From assembly GCA_011526085.1 (NCBI GenBank), contig WYBC01000016.1, positions 62,001 to 126,000 on the forward strand: DNA of 64,000 nt. Reading direction: 5' to 3'. This DNA comes from Lysobacter sp. (GTDB taxonomy: Bacteria; Pseudomonadota; Gammaproteobacteria; Xanthomonadales; Xanthomonadaceae). The notes beneath the pieces are model-generated. The model made no database searches. It saw nothing but the letters and a program-made list of their open reading frames with translations, and had not been told where the DNA came from. The translations under genes and the position numbers were made by a program. Below are positions 34,485 to 46,060 of the stretch, one piece after another. The first letter of the stretch is position 1. Each line of letters starts with the position of its first letter.

Positions 34485-35359
34485 ACGCGCTCGGCCGCAA
34501 ACATCCGTGGCCGTCGTTCGCGTTCATGCTGGTGCTGGCCACCGGCGCGCTGCTGCGCGATCCGGCGCCGGTCGCAGCACAGACGACCGATGCCGCCGCG
34601 ATGCGCGACATCGCGTACGGCCCGCATCCGCGACAGCGGTTCGATGTCTATCTGCCGGCCCGGCCGCAGGGCGCGCCGACGATCCTCTACGTGCACGGCG
34701 GCGGCTGGCAGCGCGGCGACAAGGCGATGCGCGGCTTGATCGAAGCGAAGCAGCGGCGCTGGACCGCGGCCGGCGCGATCGTGATTTCGACGAATTACCG
34801 GCTCATGCCCGATGCCGATCCGGTGGAACAGGCACGCGACGTGGCGCGGGCCGTCGCCAGGGCACAGGCCGTCGTCGCGGGCCTCGGCGGCGATCCGGAC
34901 GGTTTCGTGCTGATGGGACATTCCGCCGGCGGGCATCTGGTGGCGCTGCTCGCGGCGTCGCCGGCGATGGCACGCGAATTCGACATGAAACCCTGGCGCG
35001 CGAGCGTGCTGTTGGACGCGGGTGCGATCGACGTGGTGTCGCGGCTCGACGGCGGCGCGCCGGCGTTGCTCGAGAGCGCCTTCGGCGACGATCCGGCGTT
35101 CTGGCGCGCGGCCTCGCCGCTGCATCAGCTGCAGGCGAAGACCGCGCCGATCCTGGCGGTCTGCGCCAGCCTTCGGCGCGATTCCTGCGACGACAACCGC
35201 GGCTTCGTCGACAAGGCCAGTGGCCTCGGCGGTCGCGCCGAACTGCTGCCCAAGCCGCTGTCGCACATGGAGATCAACCGCGACCTCGGCGAGGACAACG
35301 CCTACACCCGCGAAGTCGAAGCCTTCCTGCGCAGCGTGGGCGTGCCGCTGCGGCATTGA
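34481..35359 (+). CDS. Exported alpha/beta-hydrolase (BD-FAE/HSL-type esterase)
   Basis: 292 residues from a GTG overlapping the previous stop. A signal-like segment (FMLVLATGALL) precedes a complete serine hydrolase: oxyanion HGGGW, nucleophile Ser148 in GHSAGG, Asp in the SFGDDPAFW region and catalytic His in LSHMEIN. Short-chain ester or feruloyl/acetyl-xylan-type hydrolysis is possible. Last gene of the sigma operon. Confidence 0.82.
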   Translation: MNALGRKHPWPSFAFMLVLATGALLRDPAPVAAQTTDAAAMRDIAYGPHPRQRFDVYLPARPQGAPTILYVHGGGWQRGDKAMRGLIEAKQRRWTAAGAIVISTNYRLMPDADPVEQARDVARAVARAQAVVAGLGGDPDGFVLMGHSAGGHLVALLAASPAMAREFDMKPWRASVLLDAGAIDVVSRLDGGAPALLESAFGDDPAFWRAASPLHQLQAKTAPILAVCASLRRDSCDDNRGFVDKASGLGGRAELLPKPLSHMEINRDLGEDNAYTREVEAFLRSVGVPLRH

Positions 35360-35366
35360 ACGCGGG

Positions 35367-35894
35367 TCAGCGACAGGGTGCGCCTTCCATCGTCAGCACC
35401 GCGGCGTATTGCGCCAGCGGTGCGATCCTGCCGGCCTCGGCCTGGCGTTTCGCGTCTTCGAGATAGATCCGCGGCCGGCCCTGGGCATCGGCCGGCGGCG
35501 GCACGTTGTTCGCGGGTTTGCGCCAGACGTGGATCACCGCCTGTCGCGCGGGGCAGTCGGCGCTCGGAATGCGGATGAGATCGTTGAGGATCCAGCCGGT
35601 GGCGGCGGAAGGCTGCGCCTGGGCCGGATCGACCAGACGCGCCCGCGCCTGGCAGCGCTTCGAGGTGCGCGCGGCGCCGAAACGATAGGGTCGCGCCGGA
35701 TCGGCGACGAAACCGCCCTGCAGATAGGCGCAGGTCTCGGGAATGATGCGGATGGTGTGAACGCTGCCGGTGGTCTGCGGCGGGAACGGCGCGCGCCGGA
35801 TTTCCGGGGTCTGCGCCCTGGCCGGCGCCGGCGGCAGAACCAGCGCCAGCACTAAAGCGAACGCGGTCGCATGGCGGGACGGAGCGAACGACAT
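35367..35894 (-). CDS. Exported hypothetical protein
   Basis: 175 residues, signal peptide ending APARAQ. The mature domain has Cys in ETCAYLQGG, KRCQAR, SADCPARQ and GAPC; the pattern suggests two disulphides in a small periplasmic domain. No family recognised. AGGAC lies six bases before the ATG. Convergent with the esterase gene. Confidence 0.75.
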   Translation of the reverse strand: MSFAPSRHATAFALVLALVLPPAPARAQTPEIRRAPFPPQTTGSVHTIRIIPETCAYLQGGFVADPARPYRFGAARTSKRCQARARLVDPAQAQPSAATGWILNDLIRIPSADCPARQAVIHVWRKPANNVPPPADAQGRPRIYLEDAKRQAEAGRIAPLAQYAAVLTMEGAPCR

Positions 35895-36178
35895 GTCGAT
35901 GTCCTGCGGGTTGCGGGACCCGGACACTGCCCGAATGCGGGTGAACTTGGGCTGGATCAAATTTTCCGGGCGCGAATCCGTGCATGCTGCAACGCACCAT
36001 CCGTCGCGGACATCCATTCGCATCCGTATCCGCATGCATGCCGGTTCCAACCCGGGCGGCCGCTATGCCATAGTCGGGCGGTTGTCCGTGGCCATGGATG
36101 CATCGGCGCGGCATCGTTCCGGTCGCGGATCACGATCCGCGCCTGTTGTCACAACTTCAAGACTCTGGGGAGGGTTTC

Positions 36179-38701
<2,523 letters not shown>

Positions 38702-38724
38702 GCGGGACCCACGGCGCGTCACCC

Positions 38725-38752
38725 CGAACGGCGGCCTCCGGGCCGCCGTTCG
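38725..38752 (+). terminator. Hairpin after hppA
   Basis: A perfect 12-bp stem, CGAACGGCGGCC/GGCCGCCGTTCG, with a TCCG tetraloop, 24 bases after the stop. No T-run. Confidence 0.55.
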
Positions 38753-38902
38753 CGCGTCTGCCGCCGGCACTTCGGCCCGGGCATCGCCCCTCAGATCGCC
38801 CCGGCCATCGACCTACTCCGGCGCGGATCGCCGCCGCGGATGCTGCGACGCAGCAGGCGGCGGCGTAGAATGCGCGCCTCCCCGCATCGTATGGAACCCG
38901 CC

Positions 38903-39457
38903 ATGGGCCTGGACCTCGTCCCCACCGGCAAGAATCCGCCGGAAGAAATCAACGTCATCATCGAAATCCCGAAGGACGCGGAGCCGGTCAAGTACGAAGT
39001 GGACAAGGCCACCGGCGCGATCTTCGTCGACCGCATCCTGTCCACGCCCATGCGTTACCCCTGCAACTACGGCTATGTCCCGCACACGCTCTGTGGCGAC
39101 GGCGACCCGGCCGACGTGCTGGTGATCCTGCCGCTGCCGCTGGTGCCGGGCTCGGTGATCCGCGTGCGCCCGGTCGGCGTGCTGCGCATGAAGGACGAAG
39201 CCGGCAGCGACGAGAAACTGCTGGCGGTGCCGGTGGACAAGGTGTTCTCCGGTTACAGCCACATCGCCGACATCGGCCAGGTCAGCCCGCACTGGCTGGA
39301 GCGCATCGGCCACTTCTTCGAGCACTACAAGGATCTGGAGAAGGGCAAGTGGGTGAAGCTCGACGGCTGGGGCGACGCCGACGAAGCCAAGCGCATCATC
39401 CTGGAGTCGATCGAGCGCTACAACGAGACTCCGGAAGGCGAGAAGCCGAAGTTCTGA
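38903..39457 (+). CDS. ppa: Inorganic pyrophosphatase, soluble family I
   Basis: 184 residues with family I signatures: KYEVDKATG, the RYPCNYGYVPHT segment and DGDPADVLV with active-site aspartates. It hydrolyses PPi in the cytoplasm. The ATG gives the usual MGLDLVPTGK opening; an ATG four codons upstream is also in frame. The neighbouring membrane pyrophosphatase gives two competing fates for PPi, either energy capture or simple removal. Confidence 0.97.
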   Translation: MGLDLVPTGKNPPEEINVIIEIPKDAEPVKYEVDKATGAIFVDRILSTPMRYPCNYGYVPHTLCGDGDPADVLVILPLPLVPGSVIRVRPVGVLRMKDEAGSDEKLLAVPVDKVFSGYSHIADIGQVSPHWLERIGHFFEHYKDLEKGKWVKLDGWGDADEAKRIILESIERYNETPEGEKPKF

Positions 39458-39485
39458 GTCCGCAGCGACCCGCATGCTTCCACCG

Positions 39486-39514
39486 AAAAGCCCGCGCCCG
39501 CGCGGGCTTTTCCG
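39486..39514 (+). terminator. Intrinsic terminator after ppa
   Basis: AAAAGCCCGCG pairs with CGCGGGCTTTT around a 4-nt loop, ending in TTTTCC, about 30 bases after the stop codon. Confidence 0.85.
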
Positions 39515-39606
39515 TTGCGGACCGCGCGGGGCCGCCCGCGGCTTGACAGACCCCGTGCGCTCCGCGGATACAGAAGGCCGAGCCCCCCGCCCCCGCCGGA
39601 GAACCG

Positions 39607-40476
39607 ATGTTCCGTCTCGAAGAATTCCAGACCGCCGCCGAACTGGAGGCCATGGAGGCCACGATCCGCCGCGCCTGCGACGCCGCCGTGCGCGATCCGT
39701 TCGCGCAGTTCCTGTTCATCGACCGCTACACCCGCTGGAACGGGTATGCCGGCGCGCTGGTCGCGAAGCTTTCCGGCAACCTCGGCGAATCGCAGGACCT
39801 GTTCCTCGATCCCAACGAACCCGATCGCGCGCAGGCCGTGCGCGGCATGGATGTCGCCGGGCACGTGCTGGACGCCACCGTCGACGAACACCTCGACAAG
39901 GGCCATCGCGTCCCGCATCGCACCCTCGCCCAGGCCATGCGCAAGGCCGCGGCCGATTACGCCGGGCTGACGTTGTCGGAACGCAATGCGCGCTCCGAAC
40001 CACCGGCCTGGCTGCGCGACGTGGTCGCGCGCACCTTCACCTGCTACGGCAGCGTCGCGCACGACGCCGAGGCCCTGATCCGCTCGATCGGCACGCATAT
40101 CGCTTCGGAGTCGATGGCCGACCGCGAGTACGCGATCATCGACCGCGTGTTCCGCGCCGAACGCCACGAGGAAGGCTTCTACCAGTACCTGCGCGAACGC
40201 GACTACCGCGTCGAGCTCGGCGGCAAACTGGTGCATGCGTATGCATGGATCACGATCCACGCCACCTTCGAATCGCAGGGCGTCGAGGCCGAACACCTCG
40301 CCGAAGCGATGAAGGCGCTGGAACTCGCGGCGCGCTATCGCCCGGAACCGCGCGAACGCATCCTCGAACTCGCCCGCGAGGGCTACCGCAGCTTCGCCGA
40401 CCTGCAGCGCGATTTCTTCGTCAATGCGGCGCTGGAATGCGACGCGGCCGCGGACGGGAGACAGCGGGCGGCGTGA
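39607..40476 (+). CDS. Conserved hypothetical, mainly helical protein
   Basis: 289 residues, no signal peptide or membrane helix, mostly amphipathic helices. Several Glu/His pairs in helices (DEHLDKGH, RAERHEEGFY, SQGVEAEHLAE) would allow a metal site, but I cannot name a family. CCGGAG precedes the ATG. Convergent with the asparaginyl-hydroxylase-like gene. Confidence 0.72.
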   Translation: MFRLEEFQTAAELEAMEATIRRACDAAVRDPFAQFLFIDRYTRWNGYAGALVAKLSGNLGESQDLFLDPNEPDRAQAVRGMDVAGHVLDATVDEHLDKGHRVPHRTLAQAMRKAAADYAGLTLSERNARSEPPAWLRDVVARTFTCYGSVAHDAEALIRSIGTHIASESMADREYAIIDRVFRAERHEEGFYQYLRERDYRVELGGKLVHAYAWITIHATFESQGVEAEHLAEAMKALELAARYRPEPRERILELAREGYRSFADLQRDFFVNAALECDAAADGRQRAA

Positions 40477-40507
40477 GTCTCGCGACGCCCGATCACGCGC
40501 CGCACGA

Positions 40508-41482
40508 TCAGGCGTACTCGCCCGCCGGTTTCGCCGCCGCGCGGGCGTCGGCGGAGGCCACCGCGGTGCGCGCCAGCATCACCGTCATCACCTGCAGCCA
40601 GGGCATCTCGTTGCGCAGCATCACGCCCTGCGCGAGCGGGCGCACGCCCAGCGCATAGGCATCGAGCGCGGCGCGGAAGCTGGCGCGGCCTTCGGCGGCG
40701 TCGCCGTACTGCGCCCACAGGCCCTTCCACTGCCGCATCAGCCGCGCGGTGTGCTGCTGCAACTGCGGCAGTTGCGGATGCGGCAGGCATTCGCCGAGCA
40801 GGAACGACAGGTGCTGGCCGAGTTCCCACGGGCTCATCACCGTCGGCAGGTTCACCGCTTCGCAGGCGAAATCGGCCGGCGCCGCGGGATCGGGCACCAC
40901 GCGTCGCGGCTGCCAGCCGGGGATGTCGGCATCGTGCGGGCGGCCGTGGCCGACCAGATCCCAGAACGCGCCGCCACCGACGGTGTCGCAGACCAGATGG
41001 ATGCGCGACTGCACGGCGTCGTTGAGCACGCGATGCTGGCGCCAGGTATCGAAGATCCAGCATTCGCCGGCGGCCATGTGGATGGTGTGGCCGTCGCATT
41101 CGAACGCGACCGTCGGCTGGGTCACCAGCGGCACGTGCACGCGCACGCGTTCAACCCAGTAATAGCCCTGATCGGCGTGGCGCGCGACTTCGGCCTGCCC
41201 GGCCAGACGCATCAGCCGGGTGCGGCCGATGGTGGCGCCGAAGCTGGCGATCGTCTGCTTCAGATACGGGCAGCGCTGCAGGTGCGGCGTCGGACGCATG
41301 CGTCCGGCGAAGGCTTCGTTGTCCGGGTCGCCGTCCACCGCCAGCAGCGGCAGCATCGAATTGCCGGCGAAACCCTGCGGATGCGGTTTCCACACCGATT
41401 CGCCCAACGCCTCGATTTCCTGCGCGAGCACGGCCGCGTCGAACAGCAGCGGCAACTGGATGAAAGGTACCTGGAGTTTCAA
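40508..41482 (-). CDS. Aspartyl/asparaginyl beta-hydroxylase-like 2OG oxygenase
   Basis: 324 residues starting at a TTG, since no ATG or GTG lies upstream in frame and the first Met would remove the beginning of the domain. The iron ligands are His102-x-Asp104 (RHADQG) and His150 (RQHRVLN), with Arg160 for 2-oxoglutarate (QSRIH). Such enzymes hydroxylate protein side chains or small molecules. The C-terminal third is a helical region of unknown role. Confidence 0.83.
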   Translation of the reverse strand: MKLQVPFIQLPLLFDAAVLAQEIEALGESVWKPHPQGFAGNSMLPLLAVDGDPDNEAFAGRMRPTPHLQRCPYLKQTIASFGATIGRTRLMRLAGQAEVARHADQGYYWVERVRVHVPLVTQPTVAFECDGHTIHMAAGECWIFDTWRQHRVLNDAVQSRIHLVCDTVGGGAFWDLVGHGRPHDADIPGWQPRRVVPDPAAPADFACEAVNLPTVMSPWELGQHLSFLLGECLPHPQLPQLQQHTARLMRQWKGLWAQYGDAAEGRASFRAALDAYALGVRPLAQGVMLRNEMPWLQVMTVMLARTAVASADARAAAKPAGEYA

Positions 41483-41655
41483 GGCCGCGGCCCCGGATTG
41501 CTGGCGATGGCGGGCATTTTAGGCCGATTCCGCGCGCCTGCCGCTTGCGCCCGATCAAACCCGGGCCGGCGGCCCGACGGGACGCCCGGACACGGCACGG
41601 CCCCGGGGAGACCGGGGCCATACCGCCCATGGAGCGGTCCGATCGATGATCGAAG

Positions 41656-41738
41656 CCCCTGTGGGAACGATGGAAGTCGCGACGGATTGCAGAGATTCCT
41701 TCCGCAGCCTGTCGCGACTTCCGTCGCTCCCACAGGGG
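41656..41738. repeat. Inverted repeat CCCCTGTGGGAACGATGGAA type
   Basis: Arms CCCCTGTGGGA...GGAAGTCGCGAC and GTCGCGACTTCC...TCCCACAGGGG pair across an 83-bp element, a divergent member of the dispersed family at 280-360 and 55443-55517. It lies between the TonB receptor and the oxygenase gene. Confidence 0.8.
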
Positions 41739-41749
41739 GATCCCTGATT

Positions 41750-41781
41750 CGATGCAGGCGGACTGTCGTCCGCCTGCATCG
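41750..41781 (-). terminator. Hairpin after the TonB receptor gene
   Basis: A perfect 14-bp stem, CGATGCAGGCGGAC/GTCCGCCTGCATCG, with a 4-nt loop lies 38 bases after the receptor stop codon on its 3' side. No T-run. Confidence 0.6.
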
Positions 41782-41819
41782 ACAAGAGAGACCCCTCGCC
41801 GAGATCCCGAACCCGGCGC

Positions 41820-44800
41820 TCAGAACTTCTGGTTGTACTGCAGATAGAAGAATCCACCGCCCGGCAGGTCGTAGGCGCCGTCGAACGAATGCGCGAACGA
41901 ATTGCGGGTGATCGGCGGTTCCTTGCCGAACAGATTGCGCGCGCCGACGCTGATCTTGCCGTTCCACGGCGTTTTCCAGCCGACCTGCACGTCGTGATAG
42001 AACCGCGCGCCGATGCGGTTCTCGAAGCGCAGCGGGTTGCCGTTCGCGTCGAGCACATCGTTGTCGCACAGTTCGGTGGGGGTGATGCCGTACTCGAAGT
42101 AGTTCGGGCCGAACGGGCAGCCCTCGTCCATCGCCGAGTAGTAGCGCACCGCCCAGGTCGCGTCCCAGTCGCCCTTGCGCCACGAGGTGGTGAGGTTCGA
42201 ACGCAGGCGCCAGGCCGGCGCGCCGTTGTACTGGCCGACCACGCCGAACAGGGTGTTGTCGGTCGAGTAGGTGTTGTCCCACTGGAACGAGAACTTGCCC
42301 CATGCGGTCTCCGGCATGGCATAGGTGACCTGGAAGTCGTAGCCCTCGACTTCGCCCTGCGCCAGATTGAACTGGCTCTGGCGCACGTCGATGATGTTGC
42401 CGACGTTGTCGCGGGTGACGAACGAGCAGAATAGCGCGCGCTGGGCCGGGTCCGGCGCGGCGCCGACGCTGCCCGGCGCGCCGTAGCAGGCGGTGAGGAT
42501 GGCCTGGGTGCCGCGGAAGGTGATCACGTCCTCGAGCGTGATGTTGTACCAGTCGAGCGTGAAGTTCAGGCCCGGCGCCCAACTCGGGCTGTAGACCACG
42601 CCGAAACTCTTCGTCTCGCCGAATTCCGGCTGCAGGTCCGGGTTGCCGCCCTGCAGCGAACGGATCTGCCCGTTGGGCTGGGCCACGCCGGCGCCGGGCA
42701 CGCCGTCAGCGGCGCAGCGCGCGGCATCGGTGGTGGCGAGGGCGATGTTCGCGGTGTTGCAGGGATCGATCGCGGCCGGGAAGCTTTCGGCGCCGCCGAG
42801 ATACAGGTCGAGCACGTCGGGCGCGCGGAAGGATTCGGAGAAGGTGCCGCGGAACATCAGGTCGTCCATCACCTGCCACTTGATGCCGATCTTCTTCGAG
42901 GTGTCGCCGCCGATGTCGGGGTTGACCGAGGTGCCGCCGAAGAAACCGCTGGAGTCGTAGTCCGACTTGCGCGCAGCGAGGTTCACTTCCAGCAGCTTGG
43001 CGAACGGCAGGTCGGCCAGCAGCGGAATGTTCAGTTCGGCGTAGATCTCGTCGACGTTGACCTTGCCGTTGGTCGGCTCGGTGAAGTTGGACGAGGAACC
43101 GCCGCCGGCCACCAGCGCATCGGGCTGGTTGTTGAAGGCGGTGCGACGATGTTCGAGACCGACCGCGAAGCCCAGCGGACCGGCCGGCAGGTCGACGATC
43201 GAGCCCGACAGGTTGGCGAAGTAGTCCTTCGTCGTCATCTGCTGCAGCGCGTTCTGCGTGTAGCTGATGTAGTCGACCATCGCCTCGTATTCTTCGCGCG
43301 TGATCACGCCCGCGCCGAGGCCGAGATCGGGACCGCCGAAGACGTTGAACGGCACGCAGCCGGCGATCACCGCACCGGCGCCGTCGAGGCATTCCAGCGC
43401 GCCGGTGACCGGGTTGCGGCGGGAGTCGCCGACCGCGCGGCGCAGGTTGAACAGGTTGATGAAATTCTCGCCGCGCTGGGCGATGCGCGAATCCAGGTAG
43501 GAATAGCCGACATCCCAGTACAGATCGCGACCGGCCAGATCGAACGCGCCGTCGAACGACAGCGTCACCGCGAGGTTGTCGTTGTCGAAATAGGGTTTGC
43601 GCGGGCCGACCGCGAGCGCGCGGAAATTGGCCTGGCGCAGATCCTGCCCGAACGGGTTGAAGACGTTGCCGGCGGTCGGCGCGAACGCCCACTGCGGGCC
43701 GGCGAGACCGCGCACGTCCATGGTCAGCGGCACTTCGGCCAGCTGCTGGTCCGAACTGCGCTGCACGTAGGTCGCCATCGCGTTGAAGTTGATGCTGTCG
43801 GTCAGGCGCAGGCTGGCTTGGCCGTAGACGTTGAAGCGTTCGATCGGCTGCAGCAGATAGTTCACCGGCGCGAAGTTGTAGCGGTCGGAACTGCCGGAGC
43901 CGTCGACGGTGTAGTTGATGAAGGCGCGGAAATCGGTGGCCTGGCGGCCGTCTTCGCCCGGCGTGAGCGTGTACGGGCCGCCGGCGACCGGCGTGCAGGT
44001 CTGGAAACCGGACGCGGTGGGCGTGAGCGCGCCGGCGCAGCGGGTGAAATTGCCGCGCAGGCTGGTGCCCGAACCGAACAGGCCGCCCGAGGCCAGATCG
44101 CCGCCGCCGAACACCGGCACCGACGAGATCTCGCGATCGCCGGCATACACCGGCTCCTGGTCCTGGTAGGCGATGCTGAACACCGCGTTCCAGCGATCGC
44201 TGCCCGCGCCGACCGTGAAATCGTAGGACTGCTGGAAGCCGTCGCCCTTGCTGTAGCCGCCGAGATAGACGTTGGCTTCGGCGCCTTCGAAATTCTTGCG
44301 GGTGATGACGTTGATCACGCCGGCGATGGCGTCGGAACCGTAGATCGCCGAAGCGCCGTCCTTCAGCACTTCGATGCGTTCGACCACCGAGATCGGGATG
44401 GAGTTGAGATCGACCACCGCGGCGTTGGTGATGCCGGCGGTGATCCAGCGGTGACCGTTGACCAGGATCAGCGTGCGGTTGGCGCCGAGGCCGCGCAGCG
44501 AGATGTTCTGGGTGCCGTCGCTGCCGTTGGTGCCGGTGGTGACGTTGCGCAGCGCGCCGCCGTCGCTGGCTGCGATGTTGAACAGGATGTCGCCGACCGA
44601 GGTCAGGCCGGTGGCCTCGATCGCGGCGCGATCGATGGTCAGCACCGGGGAGGTGCTTTCCACTTCGGCGGCGCGCGGGATGCGCGAACCGGTGACGACG
44701 ACGGTGTCGAGTTCGTCCTGCGTTTCGGCGTCCTGGGCCTGCACGGCGGCAGGCATGAGCGCGCCCGAAGCGAGCGCGGCCGCGATGGCGAACGGCAGCG

Positions 44801-44837
44801 CGGCCGGCGCGATGGCGTGCGGATGGGATGGGGTCAT
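41820..44837 (-). CDS. TonB-dependent outer-membrane receptor
   Basis: 1005 residues. A signal peptide (AAALASGALMPAAVQAQ) precedes the TonB box-like LDTVVVTGSRI, the plug (ISLRGLGANRTLILVNGHRW, IERIEVLKDGASAIYGSDAIAGVINVI) and the beta-barrel ending with the terminal aromatic QYNQKF. The sequence belongs to the large receptor group abundant in Xanthomonadaceae, many of which take up plant or glycan products. GGAG precedes the ATG at 44837; an ATG four codons upstream has none. The AraC-type gene upstream is a candidate regulator. Confidence 0.95.
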   Translation of the reverse strand: MTPSHPHAIAPAALPFAIAAALASGALMPAAVQAQDAETQDELDTVVVTGSRIPRAAEVESTSPVLTIDRAAIEATGLTSVGDILFNIAASDGGALRNVTTGTNGSDGTQNISLRGLGANRTLILVNGHRWITAGITNAAVVDLNSIPISVVERIEVLKDGASAIYGSDAIAGVINVITRKNFEGAEANVYLGGYSKGDGFQQSYDFTVGAGSDRWNAVFSIAYQDQEPVYAGDREISSVPVFGGGDLASGGLFGSGTSLRGNFTRCAGALTPTASGFQTCTPVAGGPYTLTPGEDGRQATDFRAFINYTVDGSGSSDRYNFAPVNYLLQPIERFNVYGQASLRLTDSINFNAMATYVQRSSDQQLAEVPLTMDVRGLAGPQWAFAPTAGNVFNPFGQDLRQANFRALAVGPRKPYFDNDNLAVTLSFDGAFDLAGRDLYWDVGYSYLDSRIAQRGENFINLFNLRRAVGDSRRNPVTGALECLDGAGAVIAGCVPFNVFGGPDLGLGAGVITREEYEAMVDYISYTQNALQQMTTKDYFANLSGSIVDLPAGPLGFAVGLEHRRTAFNNQPDALVAGGGSSSNFTEPTNGKVNVDEIYAELNIPLLADLPFAKLLEVNLAARKSDYDSSGFFGGTSVNPDIGGDTSKKIGIKWQVMDDLMFRGTFSESFRAPDVLDLYLGGAESFPAAIDPCNTANIALATTDAARCAADGVPGAGVAQPNGQIRSLQGGNPDLQPEFGETKSFGVVYSPSWAPGLNFTLDWYNITLEDVITFRGTQAILTACYGAPGSVGAAPDPAQRALFCSFVTRDNVGNIIDVRQSQFNLAQGEVEGYDFQVTYAMPETAWGKFSFQWDNTYSTDNTLFGVVGQYNGAPAWRLRSNLTTSWRKGDWDATWAVRYYSAMDEGCPFGPNYFEYGITPTELCDNDVLDANGNPLRFENRIGARFYHDVQVGWKTPWNGKISVGARNLFGKEPPITRNSFAHSFDGAYDLPGGGFFYLQYNQKF

Positions 44838-44962
44838 CGTCGTCTCCATGAGAAGTGGGCATGCGAAGTGGGGCATGAATGTGCGAATGCGTTCGAAGCA
44901 GGCGCGCAGCGGTGCGCGGACGCATCGCCGCGCGGCATTGCGCGGCATGCGTTAGCGCGGCG

Positions 44963-45934
44963 TTAAAGCTCGGACCACATTACGTTTCGCGTCGATGCGC
45001 CGCTTTGCGCGGCGGGTTTCGTGCCTGTGCCGACCTTGGCATCACGCCGCGACGCTTCGCGCCAGGCGGTGGCGGTGGTGCGATAGCGTGTGCGGAACGC
45101 GCGCGCGAAGCTGCAGCTGTTGTCGAAACCGCAGCACGCGCCGATCTCGCTGATCGCATAGTCGGTGGCGGCGAGCAGTTCGCAGGCGTGCTCCAGACGC
45201 AGGCGCACCGACGCGGCCTGCGGACTCTCGTCGTAGATCTCGTGGAAGGTCTTCGACAGATACCAGCTCGAGAAACTGGTCAGCTCGGCCAGTTCGCCGA
45301 GGCGCACCACGCGGTCGCGATGCCCGTCCAGGAACAACCGCGCGCGCTGCAGGCGTCCGAACACCTGGCGCTTGCGCCGCACCGAGCGCCCCGGGCAACG
45401 CGAGATGCCGCGATCCAGATCGCGCTGCAGCGCGCACAGGTGCAGCAGCATCGCGCCGAGCGCGCGCGCGGCCGCATCCTGGCCGCCCGGCCGGCCGGCG
45501 CCGGCATCGCGGCCGTTGCGCCACAGGCGGATGGCGATGCGCAGATCGCGGCGACTCATGCCGCCGCGCCCCGGCAACAGGTCGGCGCGCCGGGCGCCGC
45601 CGGGATCGGCCGGCAACAGCAGGCCGAGGGTCGCGCCATGCCGTCCGGCCACCAGCTCCGGGGCCGAATCGCGATCCAGCGCCAGCCACTCCCCGGGGTT
45701 GAGGACGAAACTGCCTTCCCGCGCCTGCACCCGGGTGCGTCCGCGCAGTTGGAACCAGACCGAGAAACCGCCCGCGCCGCGGACGCTGCCCATGCGGGCG
45801 ACCGCGAGCCAGCGGGCGGCGCTCGGCTGGGGGCCGTGTTCGAGATCCACCGAGCCGCCCCGATCCGCCAGCGCGTGATGGCGGACCATGGACAGGGGAA
45901 TGCGAGGGGTCGCTGCCGTGTGTTCGAGTTGCAT
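44963..45934 (-). CDS. AraC-family transcription regulator
   Basis: 323 residues: an N-terminal sensory part of unrecognised ligand and a C-terminal AraC double helix-turn-helix (GELAELTSFSSWYLSKTFHEIYDESP, LAATDYAISEIGACCGFDNSCSFARAFRTRY). The N-terminal cupin-like region may bind a small molecule. It reads toward the TonB receptor gene 125 bases away, consistent with control of receptor expression. Confidence 0.88.
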   Translation of the reverse strand: MQLEHTAATPRIPLSMVRHHALADRGGSVDLEHGPQPSAARWLAVARMGSVRGAGGFSVWFQLRGRTRVQAREGSFVLNPGEWLALDRDSAPELVAGRHGATLGLLLPADPGGARRADLLPGRGGMSRRDLRIAIRLWRNGRDAGAGRPGGQDAAARALGAMLLHLCALQRDLDRGISRCPGRSVRRKRQVFGRLQRARLFLDGHRDRVVRLGELAELTSFSSWYLSKTFHEIYDESPQAASVRLRLEHACELLAATDYAISEIGACCGFDNSCSFARAFRTRYRTTATAWREASRRDAKVGTGTKPAAQSGASTRNVMWSEL

Positions 45935-46060
45935 GTCTGCGCTCCGTGCCGAGTGTGGTCTCCGGTGTGACCGGATCGCGGCGGAGCGGCAGGAAATTCC
46001 GTGGAGATTTCGCCTAAATCAACGCGAATCCGTTCCGAAATCGTTCCGAAACCATGCGAA

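Noticed and set aside
43149-44966. Long open frame opposite the TonB receptor
   Set aside because: The receptor on the other strand is unmistakable; the opposite product has no motif.
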